Source: Acetivibrio saccincola (lineage in GTDB: Bacteria; Bacillota; Clostridia; Acetivibrionales; Acetivibrionaceae). From it: DNA of 64,000 bases. The translations under genes were made by a program, and so were the position numbers. The DNA is taken from contig NZ_CP025197.1 of NCBI RefSeq assembly GCF_002844395.1, forward strand, positions 992,001 through 1,056,000. Reading direction: 5' to 3'. Numbering within the stretch: position 1 is the first letter of the stretch; each line of letters opens with the position of its first letter. The notes below the pieces were generated by a model. The model ran no database searches. It worked only from the letters and a program-made list of their open reading frames with translations, and had not been told where the DNA came from. This document shows, piece after piece, positions 46,727 to 56,485 of this stretch.

Positions 46727-47062
46727 TTGAATCAAATAGAGACAAATGAATATTGGAAGGATATTTTAGAAAAATTCTCAAAATATGAAGGAACAATATC
46801 TGGTTTTTGTAGAGAGTATGATGTAAATATCCATAGGTTATATTATCAAAGAAAAAAACTAAGGAAGAAAAACGAATCAATATTTCATGCTATTAATTTA
46901 AATGGTAGGAAAAATAAAATAGAGAACTCACCTGATGTAAAAAATAATCTTAACCCATCTAATGAAATAAGAATAGAAATTGGAAAGGCTAAAATATATA
47001 TATCTAATTCAGATGAGTTATCTTTATCAAATGCACTAAAGGAGATAGTAAGAAGTTGTTAA
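46727..47062 (+). CDS. tnpA: IS66 accessory protein TnpA
   Basis: 111 residues starting at TTG after a GGGGG site, with an N-terminal helix-turn-helix (YEGTISGFCREYDVNIHRLYYQRKKL) and a C-terminal strand typical of IS66 TnpA (IRIEIGKAKIYISN). Required with TnpB and TnpC for IS66 transposition. Its end overlaps the tnpB start by 7 bases. Confidence 0.82.
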   Translation: MNQIETNEYWKDILEKFSKYEGTISGFCREYDVNIHRLYYQRKKLRKKNESIFHAINLNGRKNKIENSPDVKNNLNPSNEIRIEIGKAKIYISNSDELSLSNALKEIVRSC

Positions 47063-47173
47063 ATATTAATGAGATAGATACTGTATATTTAGCTAGTGGT
47101 GTCACGGACTTAAGAAAAAGTATAGATGGGTTAATGGTTATAATAAAGATGGAGCTTAAGCTAGATCCTTATG
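47056..47173 (+). pseudogene. tnpB: IS66 TnpB, 5' part
   Basis: Encodes LASGVTDLRKSIDGLMVIIK up to KLDPY. The gene is then interrupted by the transposon starting at 47174 and resumes at 50583. With one target copy removed, the two parts join in frame as LDPY-EKALFVFCN. Confidence 0.88.
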
Positions 47174-47504
47174 TGTAAATTTTCAAATTAAATTAGATAA
47201 TATTTTCAAATTATTTTAGGTCAATTTTACCACAAATTAGTGAATATTTTCAAATTAAAATAGGAACGCGATAATCAAATTTTCAAATTCCAGTAGGATT
47301 CAAAATAAAATTTGGAAAAATAAGTATTGCATAACACTTTCAAATTTGTATAATAAAAATGAGCAGATTAACTGCTCTTAAAATTTTAATCAAAATATTG
47401 ATAATAGAAAACTTTTAAGTATAAATTCAATAAGTTCACAACATTTATTACTTAAACGGTTTATAACCGTTGTACTAAGGCTGCCGGTTAAAGATAAAAG
47501 TATT

Positions 47505-48305
47505 TTAGATATCAAAATCTTTTTGTCCTTGGTATACGATTTCTTCATCTACATGCTTTTGCTTTATTGAACAAGCATACATAAGGCTTGAGGTTGCAAG
47601 ACTGTTAACAAGGCGGGGTACGCCTTTTGATGCAGAATAAATAGCTTCAATTGCAGCCTGGGTAAATATATTTTCATGTAAACCGGCAGACTTTAGCCTT
47701 GTAAAAATATAGTCTGAAAGTTCCTCAGGCTTTAACCCCTGCATTACGTATTTTACGGCTATACGCTGCTTTAAAGGTGCATTTACCGCTAACTGTAATT
47801 TGTTCCTGATTTGCGATTGCCCCGACAATATTAATATAAAAGGATTTTCAGAGTCCATTTTAAAGTTAAATAAAAGCCTTAATTCTTCAAGTATGCTGTT
47901 TGACAGCATCTGTACCTCGTCAAGGATAATAACCGGAGTAATTTTTTGATTATAGTACAAAGACATTATTGCTTGTTGTATCTGATGAAACATTGTAACC
48001 TTCTTATGTGAAGGCACTTCTCCTAAAGATATTAAAAGACCCCGGTAAAAATCCATAACGGTAACTGTTGAGAGAGAAAAATAGCAGGGTTTGTAAAGTC
48101 CCGGATTTAACCCGGCTGAAAATTTTCTTAAGGCGGTGGATTTTCCCATTCCCGGTTCACCGACTAAAAGAAACATTCCCCGGATGTTTTGAATATATTT
48201 AAATCTTGAATTTAATTCCTTAATATCTTCACTTTCATAAACATCAGAAATATCAATTTCTTTTCCAAAAGGATTGTATTTTAGTCCAAAAAACTGTCTG
48301 AACAT
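47505..48305 (-). CDS. AAA ATPase, ExeA/TniB-like transposition regulator
   Basis: 266 residues. The N-terminal MFRQFFGLKYNPFGKEID is typical of ExeA-like ATPases. Walker A is GEPGMGKST (about 49-57), Walker B IILDEVQ (about 127-133), sensor LSGQSQI and arginine finger region LKQRIAV follow, with a C-terminal helical lid (ASKGVPRLVNSLA). In Tn5053/Tn7/Mu-like systems such ATPases choose and mark target DNA for the transposase. It starts two bases after the transposase stop. Confidence 0.85.
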   Translation of the reverse strand: MFRQFFGLKYNPFGKEIDISDVYESEDIKELNSRFKYIQNIRGMFLLVGEPGMGKSTALRKFSAGLNPGLYKPCYFSLSTVTVMDFYRGLLISLGEVPSHKKVTMFHQIQQAIMSLYYNQKITPVIILDEVQMLSNSILEELRLLFNFKMDSENPFILILSGQSQIRNKLQLAVNAPLKQRIAVKYVMQGLKPEELSDYIFTRLKSAGLHENIFTQAAIEAIYSASKGVPRLVNSLATSSLMYACSIKQKHVDEEIVYQGQKDFDI

Positions 48306-48307
48306 AA

Positions 48308-49667
48308 TTATTTCTCTCCTTCCATAATTGTTTTAAATGAAATTGTTTGTTTTGATTTAGGCATGTCAGCATGTGTTACAGATACTTCGTTATTTTGTAA
48401 ATCCACTATTAACTCAGAATTTTTAGGTCTGCCCCTTCGTTTCATATGGGCATTGTCATGAAAATTAACCTGCAAGGCTTCACCGATTTTCTTGCCTTCA
48501 TAGTATATGAATACCGGCCAAAAAGGTATGTCAAGCCGTTGAGGGTCATATCTGACTTCAACTCTTAAACCTGCAAACTTAATGTCAGTTTCATACAGTA
48601 TATTGTTTATGGAAAATGTGCCGTCATGGTTAATTTTGCGTTTTACACGTAAAAGAAGCTTTTCTTCTAACTGTGCAGGGTCAGTACATTGTTTTATTCT
48701 TGAAGCCTGTGACATAAAAAAGTCTAACGGTGTTACCCCTTTAAGTGATGAATGAGGCTTCTTATGGTAATCCTCATCAAGCCATTTCCAAAACTCAAAA
48801 TTCAGGTCTTCTAAACTCTTAATTTTATTCATATTAAGTTGGGATAAAAATCTTTTTCTAACTGTTAAAAAGAACCTTTCTATTTTTCCCCGGCTATGTG
48901 CAACAAAGGGTTTCGAATGTATAAGAGCGCATCCTACGTCCGCGCACATAAATTCAAACTGCTGTGAACGGTAAATCTTCCCATTGTCCGTATAGAGCAA
49001 GGAAGGTATGCCTCTTTTTAACACCGCTTCTTTAAATGAATGCCTTAACGATTCTAAATTTTGTGTATAGTAAAATTCTCCGTGAGGTACAAGTCTTGAT
49101 GCATCATCTATATATGCTAATAAGTATGTGGCTCTTTTCTTCCTGCCTTCCTGTATGTAAGGTCCATACATTAAATCCCCATACCACAACTCATTTATAT
49201 ATTGATGTGCAAATCTTTTAATTTCTTTTTTCTCTTCAGTTTCATAAATGCTTTCATGATTTGAAAATTTTAAAAACCTGTATAGTGTGGTAAGTGATAT
49301 TTGCCCTTCTTTTAATATGCCTTTTTTTATTAGTTTATCATAGATGATTGTAGTAGGCGCTTTAGGATATTTTCTTTTCGTCTCAAGGATTTTTTCAGCA
49401 AGTTCTGTATCTATTTTTCTACAATTACCCCTGTCTTTCCGGTATCCGGGTTTTAATGCATCCAATCCTCCACGCATGTAATCACAGTACCAGGACTCTA
49501 TTGTTTTAGGTGAATATTTTCTTATGCCATAGTGTGGCATTTCTACGGGTTTTGATGAAATTTGAGCATAATAGTCCTTACGATTATTCACTTGTCCATT
49601 TAGGATCGGACTTATCAGTGAAAATCTTTTTAACGCAATGGCATTTCTTACCTCTTCACTTAACATA
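48308..49667 (-). CDS. Mu/TniA-type DDE transposase
   Basis: About 452 residues from the ATG at 49667, which has AGGAGG 8 bases upstream; upstream in-frame codons to 49786 lack a ribosome site. Helix-turn-helix segments lie in the first ~150 residues (KYSPKTIESWYCDYMRGGLD, LTTLYRFLKF). The RNase H-like core has Asp in LWYGDLMYGP, Asp in LLYTDNGKIY and Glu in SRGKIERFF. A C-terminal beta-barrel (INNILYETDIKFAGLRVEVR) follows. This is the Mu/TniA/TnsB-like family (rve integrase fold), which uses an ATPase partner. Confidence 0.88.
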
Positions 49668-49835
49668 TTCCTGACCTCCTGTTGCATTTTTAGGAAGCCA
49701 TGACCGGTCAGGCTGTTCTTTACCACGGATGTTACCATAGTTATTTGCTCAAGTAAAGGAAAATATGGTGTTGCGGTTGATTTCATTAAAAATTTTTCAT
49801 AAGACGCTTTTTAAAATCCTATTTTAATGTTATAA

Positions 49836-50429
49836 TCATGCTGCAAGAAATGTTTTAGCGGTAGCTTGATAGTATTTTTGAGAGAATAGTTGAATGTTGG
49901 GGAATTCTCTTACTACTATTGCTAAAACGTTTCTTGCTTTTTCTGTGTTTCCAAGTGTTTCATCCGGTAATTTCACTTTGTGTATTATTTGTCTTAATCC
50001 ATTTTGTATTGTATTGAGATTTTTAATGAATTTTTTTCTGTAATAGTATAGAATTTGCCTTGAAAACTGTACGTTGTTTTTTAGATTTAGTTGTTTTATA
50101 ACTGAATTAATACTACCTTTACGATAAAATAAATTATATATGTATTCAAAAATATGATTTATTGCATTAATAAATCCGGGTAAACAAAAGTTAGGAATAT
50201 ATGATATGGTGCATCCACATAGAGGACATATATAGCGTCTGATTACTATTTTCCCTTTATATTCTTTTGAGTAATAATATCTTTCATAGAAGCCATGTTT
50301 GCGGAAACTAACTAATTTATTGCATTTTGGATTGTGACATCTTTTAGTTGGTGGCGGTGGAAAAGGATAATTTCTCCCAAGTTTAATATATTCATGAATT
50401 CCTTCATGAACATTGAAGATATATTGCAT
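49836..50429 (-). CDS. DUF6431-like zinc-binding protein of the transposon
   Basis: 197 residues. Two zinc-type pairs (CHNPKC near 31-36 and CPLCGC near 71-76) frame a basic segment (FRKHGFYERYYYSKEYKGKI), followed by an all-helical domain. It resembles DUF6431 proteins I associate with DDE integrase/AAA ATPase transposons. The likely role is DNA binding at ends or targets, by inference. GGAGGGTGATG lies upstream, and the gene is promoter-proximal, next to the right end. Confidence 0.7.
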   Translation of the reverse strand: MQYIFNVHEGIHEYIKLGRNYPFPPPPTKRCHNPKCNKLVSFRKHGFYERYYYSKEYKGKIVIRRYICPLCGCTISYIPNFCLPGFINAINHIFEYIYNLFYRKGSINSVIKQLNLKNNVQFSRQILYYYRKKFIKNLNTIQNGLRQIIHKVKLPDETLGNTEKARNVLAIVVREFPNIQLFSQKYYQATAKTFLAA

Positions 50430-50582
50430 TTTTACATCACCCTCCGCAATATATTATAAAAAATAATCCTACTGTAAAGTGAAAATATTTTTTCAAATTG
50501 CGGTAGGGTTAAAAATTTTTTTCACCTATTTTAATGTGATAAAATAAGGGTAGATTTACCTAAATTAAAATGAAAATCTACA

Positions 50583-50821
50583 CTTATGAAAAGGCACTAT
50601 TTGTTTTTTGTAACAGACAGATGAACAAACTAAAAGTATTACACTTTGATAATGGATTTTGGTTGTATTACTACCGATTAGAAGAAAATAAATTTAAATG
50701 GCCAATGACAAAAGATGAGGCTCTTAAAGTAGACGTAGACGAGTTAAAGTGGTTATTAAAAGGATATGAAGTAAGAACAACTTCAAAATTTAAATCCGTC
50801 AAAGGTAGAAAATATTTTTAA
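50583..50821 (+). pseudogene. tnpB: IS66 TnpB, 3' part
   Basis: Continues TnpB with FVFCNRQMNKLKVLHFDNGF and WLYYYRLEENKFKWP, the core of the IS66 TnpB family, and a basic C-terminus. It is separated from its 5' part by the 3.4-kb transposon. Confidence 0.88.
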
Positions 50822-50916
50822 AAATTTTACAAACAAAACCCTTTAAAAGCTGGTAATATAAAGGGTTTTGTGATATAATATAGTTATAAAAAATAAGAGA
50901 TTAGAGGTTATTATAA

Positions 50917-51765
50917 GTGCAAAAAATTCACGATGAAATCCAGCTTGATGAAAATACAAGAAAATTAATTTTTGATATAAATAAAGAATTAGAATCGAAA
51001 GACAAAGAATTAAAATCGAAAGACAAAGAATTAAAATCGAAAGATATAGAAATTAATGCATTAAAAATCGAAATAGAAAATTTAAAAAGTATAATTTTAA
51101 ATAGAAATAAAAAGATTTTTGGAAAATCAAGCGAAAAATTTTCTGGTGAGCAATTATCTCTCTTTAATGAAGCTGAACTTTATAGTGACCTCAAGAAAGA
51201 AGAGCCAGAAAAAGAAGAGATTAAATATATACGAAACAAGTCTTCTAAAAAGAATACTAAAAAAGAGAACTTATCAGAATTAGAAAGGGTAACAATTCAT
51301 CACAAACTTGAAGAAAATGAAAGGCAGTGTGATTGCTGCTCTACCCCTATGGATTTTATAGGAACTACTTCTAAAGAAATATTAAAATATATTCCAGCCA
51401 AACTATATGTAGAAGAACATATAAACTATAGTTATGCATGTAAATCTTGTCAACCAGAAGAGGAAAAAACAAATATAATTACTTCTAAAGCACCAAATAC
51501 TTTACTTTCTAAGAGTATGGCCTCAAATGAAATATTAAGTCATGTAATGAGTCTTAAATATCTTTATGCGCTACCTCTATATAGACAGGAAAACTATTTT
51601 AAGATGCTTGGATTAAGCTTATCTAGACAAACATTATCAAATTGGATAGTTAGAGCTGCTAATGAATTTGAACTAATTTATAAAATAATGAAAAAAGAGT
51701 TACTTAAAAGAAATTACATTCAAGCTGATGAAACTACTTTGAAAGTTTTAGAGAAAAATGGAATT
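50917..51765 (+). pseudogene. tnpC: IS66 transposase TnpC, 3'-truncated
   Basis: About 283 residues. A coiled coil has three near-identical 7-residue repeats (ELKSKDK, 21-bp tandem DNA repeats). Then come the leucine zipper and FGKSSEKFSGEQLSLFNEAE, the zinc-binding CDCCSTPM...YACKSCQPE, and the start of the DDE domain (YIQADETTLKVLEKNGI) with the first Asp. The rest of the catalytic domain is lost. Confidence 0.85.
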
Positions 51766-51894
51766 GTAAAAATATTGTATCTATCTAATTCTTTGCAATT
51801 TATCACTACCATGTGGTTAGCACTAAAATTAAACACTGCAAAGCTCCTTTATCAAAAAACATATAGAATCTTATATAGGATTTTATACGCTTCC

Positions 51895-51973
51895 CTGAAA
51901 CTTGTATGGTTTCAGCCCGGTTGCAGGTTTCCTGTTGCTTCCCAGCATTGCAGGTTATCGGCAGAGCCGGGCC
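51895..51973. other. short GC-rich structured patch
   Basis: In AT-rich surroundings, hairpin CTGAAAC/GTTTCAG (51895-51901, 51909-51915) is followed by a closing stem GCCCGG/CCGGGC (51915-51920, 51967-51972) around two TTGCAGGTT motifs. It does not fit any riboswitch class I know. It could be an RNA element or the end of a lost mobile element. Confidence 0.35.
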
Positions 51974-52169
51974 TCAATAGAATTATTGACAAAAAGCAAA
52001 TTAAATTAACATTGTACTTTTATGTTTTTACTTTTTTAAATTTGCTAGACAAATAAGTATTGCCAATTATTAAAAAATTTATGTATAAAACTTTAATAAT
52101 TGGCAAAATTCTATAATGAAAAACAAAATGCAGTTATATATTCTGTAAACTAAAATTAATTAATGTTTC

Positions 52170-53910
52170 TTGCTGAGAAGGATTTACATAAAATCTAAAC
52201 CCACAAAATTATTTACACTCCCTATCGATGACGTACTCGAAGTACAAATTCCATTTGTTGACCCCGACTATGGTATGAACCTTTATGCCATCTGGAGTAG
52301 AAAATCCGGTGGAAATAAATCAGTTGGCTTGGGCGGTGCATGGGGTTATTTTAATAAAGCCGACCCATTTGCCACTCCTAATGTACCTACAATAGATGAA
52401 ATAAAACATTTAGCTGACATACCTGATATAGAAAATTACAGCCACATTCTTGACATACCCAATATAGATAAAATCCTTGTAAGACCAATACAGGAACTAG
52501 GAGCAATTGCTCCTTCATAAATAAAAGACTCCTCAGGACACCTTGTGGAGGGATTTAAACTTGTATGCGGAGGAAAGGTATATGTTTCCGATGAATGCTC
52601 CGTTGGTTCAGGAACATTTAAAAATGGCGGGGCTGTGGGCACTGTCAAGAAAAATACGCTTTCCTTTAGCTGAGGGCGAAGACATCACCGCCCATTTAAC
52701 TAAACCATGGGGGGAATGGAAAAAAGGAAGCCTTGCTACAGGAAGTTTAAACATAGAACAAAAAGATTCTCAAATATTAAAAGGCATTAAACTATTCAAA
52801 TCATACAGCCCAAAAACAATTGGTGTTAGTGAAAACAGCGATACGATAGTATTAAACCCTAATGTAACGGCAACTGTGGAAAGGCCTGTTTTTGAAGATG
52901 ACCCTCTAAATAAGAAGTGGCTTAATTTGCTTGACCCTAAAAAACCAAAAGTTTTAGACGGGGAATTTACATACGGTGGAGAGGTAAAAAGGACATATGT
53001 TTACAAAAGAGATACCGGTTTATATGACGAAGATGAAATAGAAGTTGAAGGTGTGGCAAAGGCGCCGTTTAATCCAGGAAATGATAGAATATTTATAAAT
53101 GCCTACATATATAACGGCAAAAAGGATTTAAAACCACCAAGTTTTGAAAATAAAATAGAGAACAACGGAAACATGTACTTGCAAAAGAGCCTATTATGGC
53201 AGAGTGAACCTTACCCTTTTGATGTGATAAGATGGATGTGCCACATAGATGAAAACGGAAGAGAACATAATTGGACTGCTGTTGACGGACAATACAAAAG
53301 AACTTTCCTCCAGCAAAACAGTGCCAATATAAAAGTTGAATTAAAAAGCCCAATGACAAATGAATACTATCAGGGAAGGGATGCGGCAGAAAAGGGTATA
53401 AACAGAAAAGACCTGTATGACAAGGCCGTATTTGCGACGGACAAGGAATTTCAAAGATTTGACTATCCTATAAAATCAGGCTATTATTTTAATCCTGCAG
53501 GTGAATATAAAATCACCCTTGAGACTGTAACATATAAGCCTGTAGCTGGGAAAACAAAAGACCATGAAAATTTAGTTAACGCCCTTATTAATTCCTTTAG
53601 GTACGAAACGGATTTAATATACATAACCGACAGAAGGGAAGCAGTTAATATAAACAACAATCCTGTAAGAAGCATAGGAGGAAAACTTCAAAAAGAGCCG
53701 GGGTCAGTATCGGTAATGAACAACCAAAGCGTCAACGGTATAAATCTTTTAACTGTAGATACATCTTACAAAAGTGATTTTGAAGAAGTAAAATACAGCT
53801 CTGTAAGCGGTGGATTTACAGATGAGCGTTGGAAGCAGGTTATGGAAGGCTATAGTGAATCAGGTTGCTGGGAATCAATAGGATGGAATGACGACGAGTC
53901 TATTTTTTAG
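52170..53910 (+). pseudogene. large decayed gene of unknown function
   Basis: Successive frames with in-frame stops read KLFTLPIDDVLEVQIPFVDP, SVGLGGAWGYFNKADPF, LVCGGKVYVSDECSVGSGTF, then a 415-residue open stretch (HLTKPWGEWKKGSLATGSLN ... DVIRWMCHIDENGREHNWTA ... WKQVMEGYSESGCWESIGW). No transmembrane helices or known domains were recognised. The text looks like an extracellular beta-rich protein, and breaks at about 52520 and 52675 make the whole a pseudogene. The last part is open to the stop and could still be expressed as a fragment. Confidence 0.5.
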
Positions 53911-53928
53911 GGATGCCGTACTTTTACC

Positions 53929-54543
53929 CTAACTTACCGCATTCATGGTCATACTGCCATAGGTGTAGGGTTTTAACATATCAATTAAAGTTTCTATATT
54001 ATCAGACTGCCTTAGCCACAGCTTTTCCATACCAGGTTCAATAATAACCGGCATCCTGTCATGAACAAAGGCCGTAGTTTCATTAGGTGATGTTGTAATT
54101 ATGGCATACCCAATGTAGGGTTTACCGTTTTTGTCTTTAAAAACATTATATATACCCGCCATAAAGAATATCTTACTTTGAGGTATGGATATTTCAAATT
54201 TTGTCTTCTTTTTTGCACCTTCTTCCTTCTTCCATTCAAAATAGGCTTTAGCAGGGATCAGGCATCGCCTTTTGTGAAAAGAATTTTTAAACATGTTTTT
54301 AGAATTTATTGTTTCCCCTCGGGCATTTATAATGGGTCTTCCAGAATATTCACCATAGCTCCATTTCATGGCAGTCAGGACAACCTTGCCGCTCTCTTCA
54401 CAAATCACCGGTGCAATATTTGTAGGAAACACTTCACCTCTTGCAATATTTTCCGCTGTTTTAAATTTTTCTGCCACTTCATCTATAACAGATTGTATTT
54501 CCTCATATTCATTATCTGTAAATGCAACATATCTTCCACACAT
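53929..54543 (-). CDS. SRAP-domain protein (YedK/HMCES family)
   Basis: 204 residues, complete. Cys2 (MCGRY) is the catalytic residue that crosslinks abasic sites in single-stranded DNA. Other family motifs are FPTNIAPV, NARGETINSK (Asn/Arg), RCLIPAKAYFEWKK (Glu) and TAFVHDRMPVII (His). The family protects replication forks at abasic sites. It is last in a minus-strand group with a small protein and a Y-family polymerase, downstream of a LexA-type box, consistent with SOS regulation. Confidence 0.93.
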   Translation of the reverse strand: MCGRYVAFTDNEYEEIQSVIDEVAEKFKTAENIARGEVFPTNIAPVICEESGKVVLTAMKWSYGEYSGRPIINARGETINSKNMFKNSFHKRRCLIPAKAYFEWKKEEGAKKKTKFEISIPQSKIFFMAGIYNVFKDKNGKPYIGYAIITTSPNETTAFVHDRMPVIIEPGMEKLWLRQSDNIETLIDMLKPYTYGSMTMNAVS

Positions 54544-54572
54544 TTAAATCACCTCAATATGTATAATACCAT

Positions 54573-54809
54573 TTATACCGGCTCAATAAACCATTTATTT
54601 TCATGATTGAGATAAAGATATGCTCTTTTTCCGCCGATAAAGCATGAATATCTGACACCTTGAACTCCAATTTTTAAAGATGCACCTTTTACAGGCTTTC
54701 CCGGTTTATCAACGCTATATACCTTATCTTTATCAATCCTAATCTTCAAAGGAATAATATCACCGTCTAAATTATAATATGCTATTACTTCTACAGCTGG
54801 TTTATCCAC
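54573..54809 (-). CDS. small conserved-looking protein in the SOS group
   Basis: 78 residues, beta-rich: AYYNLDGDIIPLKIRI, a VDKPGKPVKGASLKIGVQG segment, YSCFIGGKRAYLYLNHENKW. It lies between the polymerase and SRAP genes with 30 bases to the latter. I know similar small proteins next to Y-family polymerases in Firmicutes but no function. An AGAGGTG ribosome site is present. Confidence 0.7.
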   Translation of the reverse strand: MDKPAVEVIAYYNLDGDIIPLKIRIDKDKVYSVDKPGKPVKGASLKIGVQGVRYSCFIGGKRAYLYLNHENKWFIEPV

Positions 54810-54867
54810 TAAAAAACACCTCTTTTAGTGATAATAATAAATATGCCTTTAAAAAATTTAGATATCT

Positions 54868-54965
54868 GTAATTTAACTATTAACTATCAAATGACTATCA
54901 AAAATTTAACTATCAAAAACTTAACAATCTAAAATTTAACAATCCAAAATTTAACTATTTAAAAT
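54868..54965. repeat. AT-rich short tandem repeats
   Basis: Six or so imperfect copies of an ATTTAACTATCAAA-type 14-17-base unit lie between the polymerase stop region and the next gene. They are probably slippage-generated. Confidence 0.55.
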
Positions 54966-56196
54966 ATGATACAGGAAAAATTACATTCTCCTCAACGGGA
55001 TTGGCATTTAAGGCTTTATCCGTAAGTACCAGTGCCCTTTGAACAGAATAATGTCCAAACCTCCTTCGTATTTCATCTATACTGTATTCAAGCCGTTCTT
55101 TTTTAAGTTTTTGTTTTTCATCATGTAAAAGACTAAGCTGCACATAGGTATCTGCCGTTACAAGATCTGTTACCCTTACCCCGATACTTCTTATGGGTCT
55201 TTCCCACTTCCAGTTGTTTAAAAATATTTCATAAGCTTTGCTTGCAATATCTTCTGTAATAAAACTTCCACAATTTAACTTTGCCTGCCTGTCAATACTG
55301 TTCAGTTCATTGTCCCTTACATAAAGTTGAACGGTTTTTCCTTTAAAATTATGTCTTCTAAGGCGCTCGGATACACTTTCGCTGAGCACATAAAGTAGCA
55401 GCTTTACATCTTCGTTATTTACCAAATCCCTTGGCGTTGTCAAACTATTGCCTATACCTTTAATGGTAGGATGTAGGTCGGTTTTCATAACAGGTACCGT
55501 ATCAAGGCCATTGGCAAATATCCATAGGGTTTCACCCCATTTACCCAAAAACTTCCTGAGAAAGTCCAAACTCAAGTTTGCCAGGTCACCAATAGTATGT
55601 ACCCCTATATTGGTAAGCTTTTTTGCCGTGGCTCTCCCTACATAGAGCAAATGTGAAACAGGGAGCGGCCATACCTTCTTTTTAAAATTATCTCTGGTAA
55701 TGACAGTAGTGGCATCGGGTTTTTTCATGTCACTTCCAAGCTTTGCAAAAATCTTATTGTAGGACACTCCGACACTGGAAGTAATACCCAGTTCATCTTT
55801 TATCCGCTTTCTTATTTCATCAGCAATATACTTACCGTTTCCAAAAAGTTTACAGGAACCGGTAACATCAAGCCAGCATTCATCTATCCCGAAGGGTTCT
55901 ACAAAATCCGTATAACAATTGTAAATTCTTCTTGCCTCGCTGCTAAAATAAATATAGGTCTTATAATCAGGGGGCAAGACGATTAAATCCGGACATTTTT
56001 GCCTTGCCTGCCAAATGGCTTCCCCCGTCTTAACCCCATAACTTTTAGCAATTAAATTCTTTGCCAAAATAATTCCATGCCGTTTTTCAACGGAGCCACC
56101 GACAGCCACAGGTTTATCCCGGATTTCAGGATTTCTCATGCACTCAACGCTGGCATAAAAACTGTTGAGGTCTGAGTGAAGTATAACTCTTTCCAT
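54955..56196 (-). CDS. dinB: Y-family DNA polymerase (DinB/Pol IV-like)
   Basis: 413 residues. The catalytic core has LHSDLNSFYASVEC (first Asp), the fingers segment YGVKTGEAIWQARQKCP, and GIDECWLDVTGS with the second Asp and Glu. A helix-hairpin-helix thumb follows (LPVSHLLYVGRATAKKLTNIG), then a little-finger domain and a C-terminal tail. It performs error-prone bypass of damaged DNA. ATG 56196 (AGGTGAT upstream) is preferred over the GTG at 56205. The LexA-type box 30 bases upstream and the downstream SRAP gene make this a DNA-damage operon. Confidence 0.92.
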   Translation of the reverse strand: MERVILHSDLNSFYASVECMRNPEIRDKPVAVGGSVEKRHGIILAKNLIAKSYGVKTGEAIWQARQKCPDLIVLPPDYKTYIYFSSEARRIYNCYTDFVEPFGIDECWLDVTGSCKLFGNGKYIADEIRKRIKDELGITSSVGVSYNKIFAKLGSDMKKPDATTVITRDNFKKKVWPLPVSHLLYVGRATAKKLTNIGVHTIGDLANLSLDFLRKFLGKWGETLWIFANGLDTVPVMKTDLHPTIKGIGNSLTTPRDLVNNEDVKLLLYVLSESVSERLRRHNFKGKTVQLYVRDNELNSIDRQAKLNCGSFITEDIASKAYEIFLNNWKWERPIRSIGVRVTDLVTADTYVQLSLLHDEKQKLKKERLEYSIDEIRRRFGHYSVQRALVLTDKALNANPVEENVIFPVSYFK

Positions 56197-56225
56197 TATT
56201 ATCACCTGCTATATATAGAATATCA

Positions 56226-56239
56226 CGAACACATGTTCG
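56226..56239. promoter_or_regulatory. LexA (SOS) box upstream of dinB
   Basis: CGAACACATGTTCG, matching the Bacillus/Clostridium consensus CGAAC-N4-GTTCG, 30 bases before the polymerase start on the minus strand. Confidence 0.85.
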
Positions 56240-56416
56240 AAGTCAAGGATATAAATAAAATTAAATTTATGCAAAATATAATTCTGTAAAAGCGTTTTAA
56301 TGTTAATGTTGAACATTGTTATAAAAAAGTTTAAAAATCATGTTATAATATTGGCTGCATTACATAATAACAAATTGACTTAAAAGTTTTAAAAAAATGG
56401 CATAGGCATATTTTGC
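56240..56416. other. divergent intergenic region dinB/sigI
   Basis: AT-rich; carries the upstream regions for both directions. No RNA gene or terminator seen. Confidence 0.4.
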
Positions 56417-56446
56417 TTGACACTAAAAATCAAAAGTTAGTAACAT
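56417..56446 (+). promoter_or_regulatory. possible SigA promoter for sigI
   Basis: TTGACA, an 18-base spacer and TAACAT, about 40 bases before the sigI start. SigI factors of cellulolytic clostridia also autoregulate, but I could not identify a SigI-type promoter with confidence. Confidence 0.4.
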
Positions 56447-56485
56447 AAACATAAGTATAAATAGAAAAGTAAAGGGAAGAGATGT

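Larger units (their letters stand above)
47174..50582 (-). mobile_element. 3.4-kb Tn7/Mu-like transposon
   Basis: It begins TGTAAATTTTCAAATTAAAT and, read inward from the right, TGTAGATTTTCATTTTAATT. The ends are TGT...ACA and the insertion is flanked by direct repeats CTTATG (47168-47173, 50583-50588). Several copies of a TTTTCAAATT-type ~20-bp motif lie inside both ends (47181, 47207, 47249, 47283 and near the right end), as in the transposase-binding arrays of Tn7/Tn5053-like elements. It carries three minus-strand genes: a DUF6431-like zinc protein, a Mu-type DDE transposase and an AAA ATPase. Confidence 0.8.
46644..51765 (+). mobile_element. IS66-family element, interrupted and 3'-truncated
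   Basis: The left end GTAAGCGTAAAAG is typical of IS66. It contains tnpA, tnpB split by the transposon at 47174-50582, and a 5' part of tnpC. The right end is missing: tnpC stops matching at about 51765. It was therefore inserted first in RNase J, then hit by a second transposon, then cut by a deletion. Confidence 0.82.
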
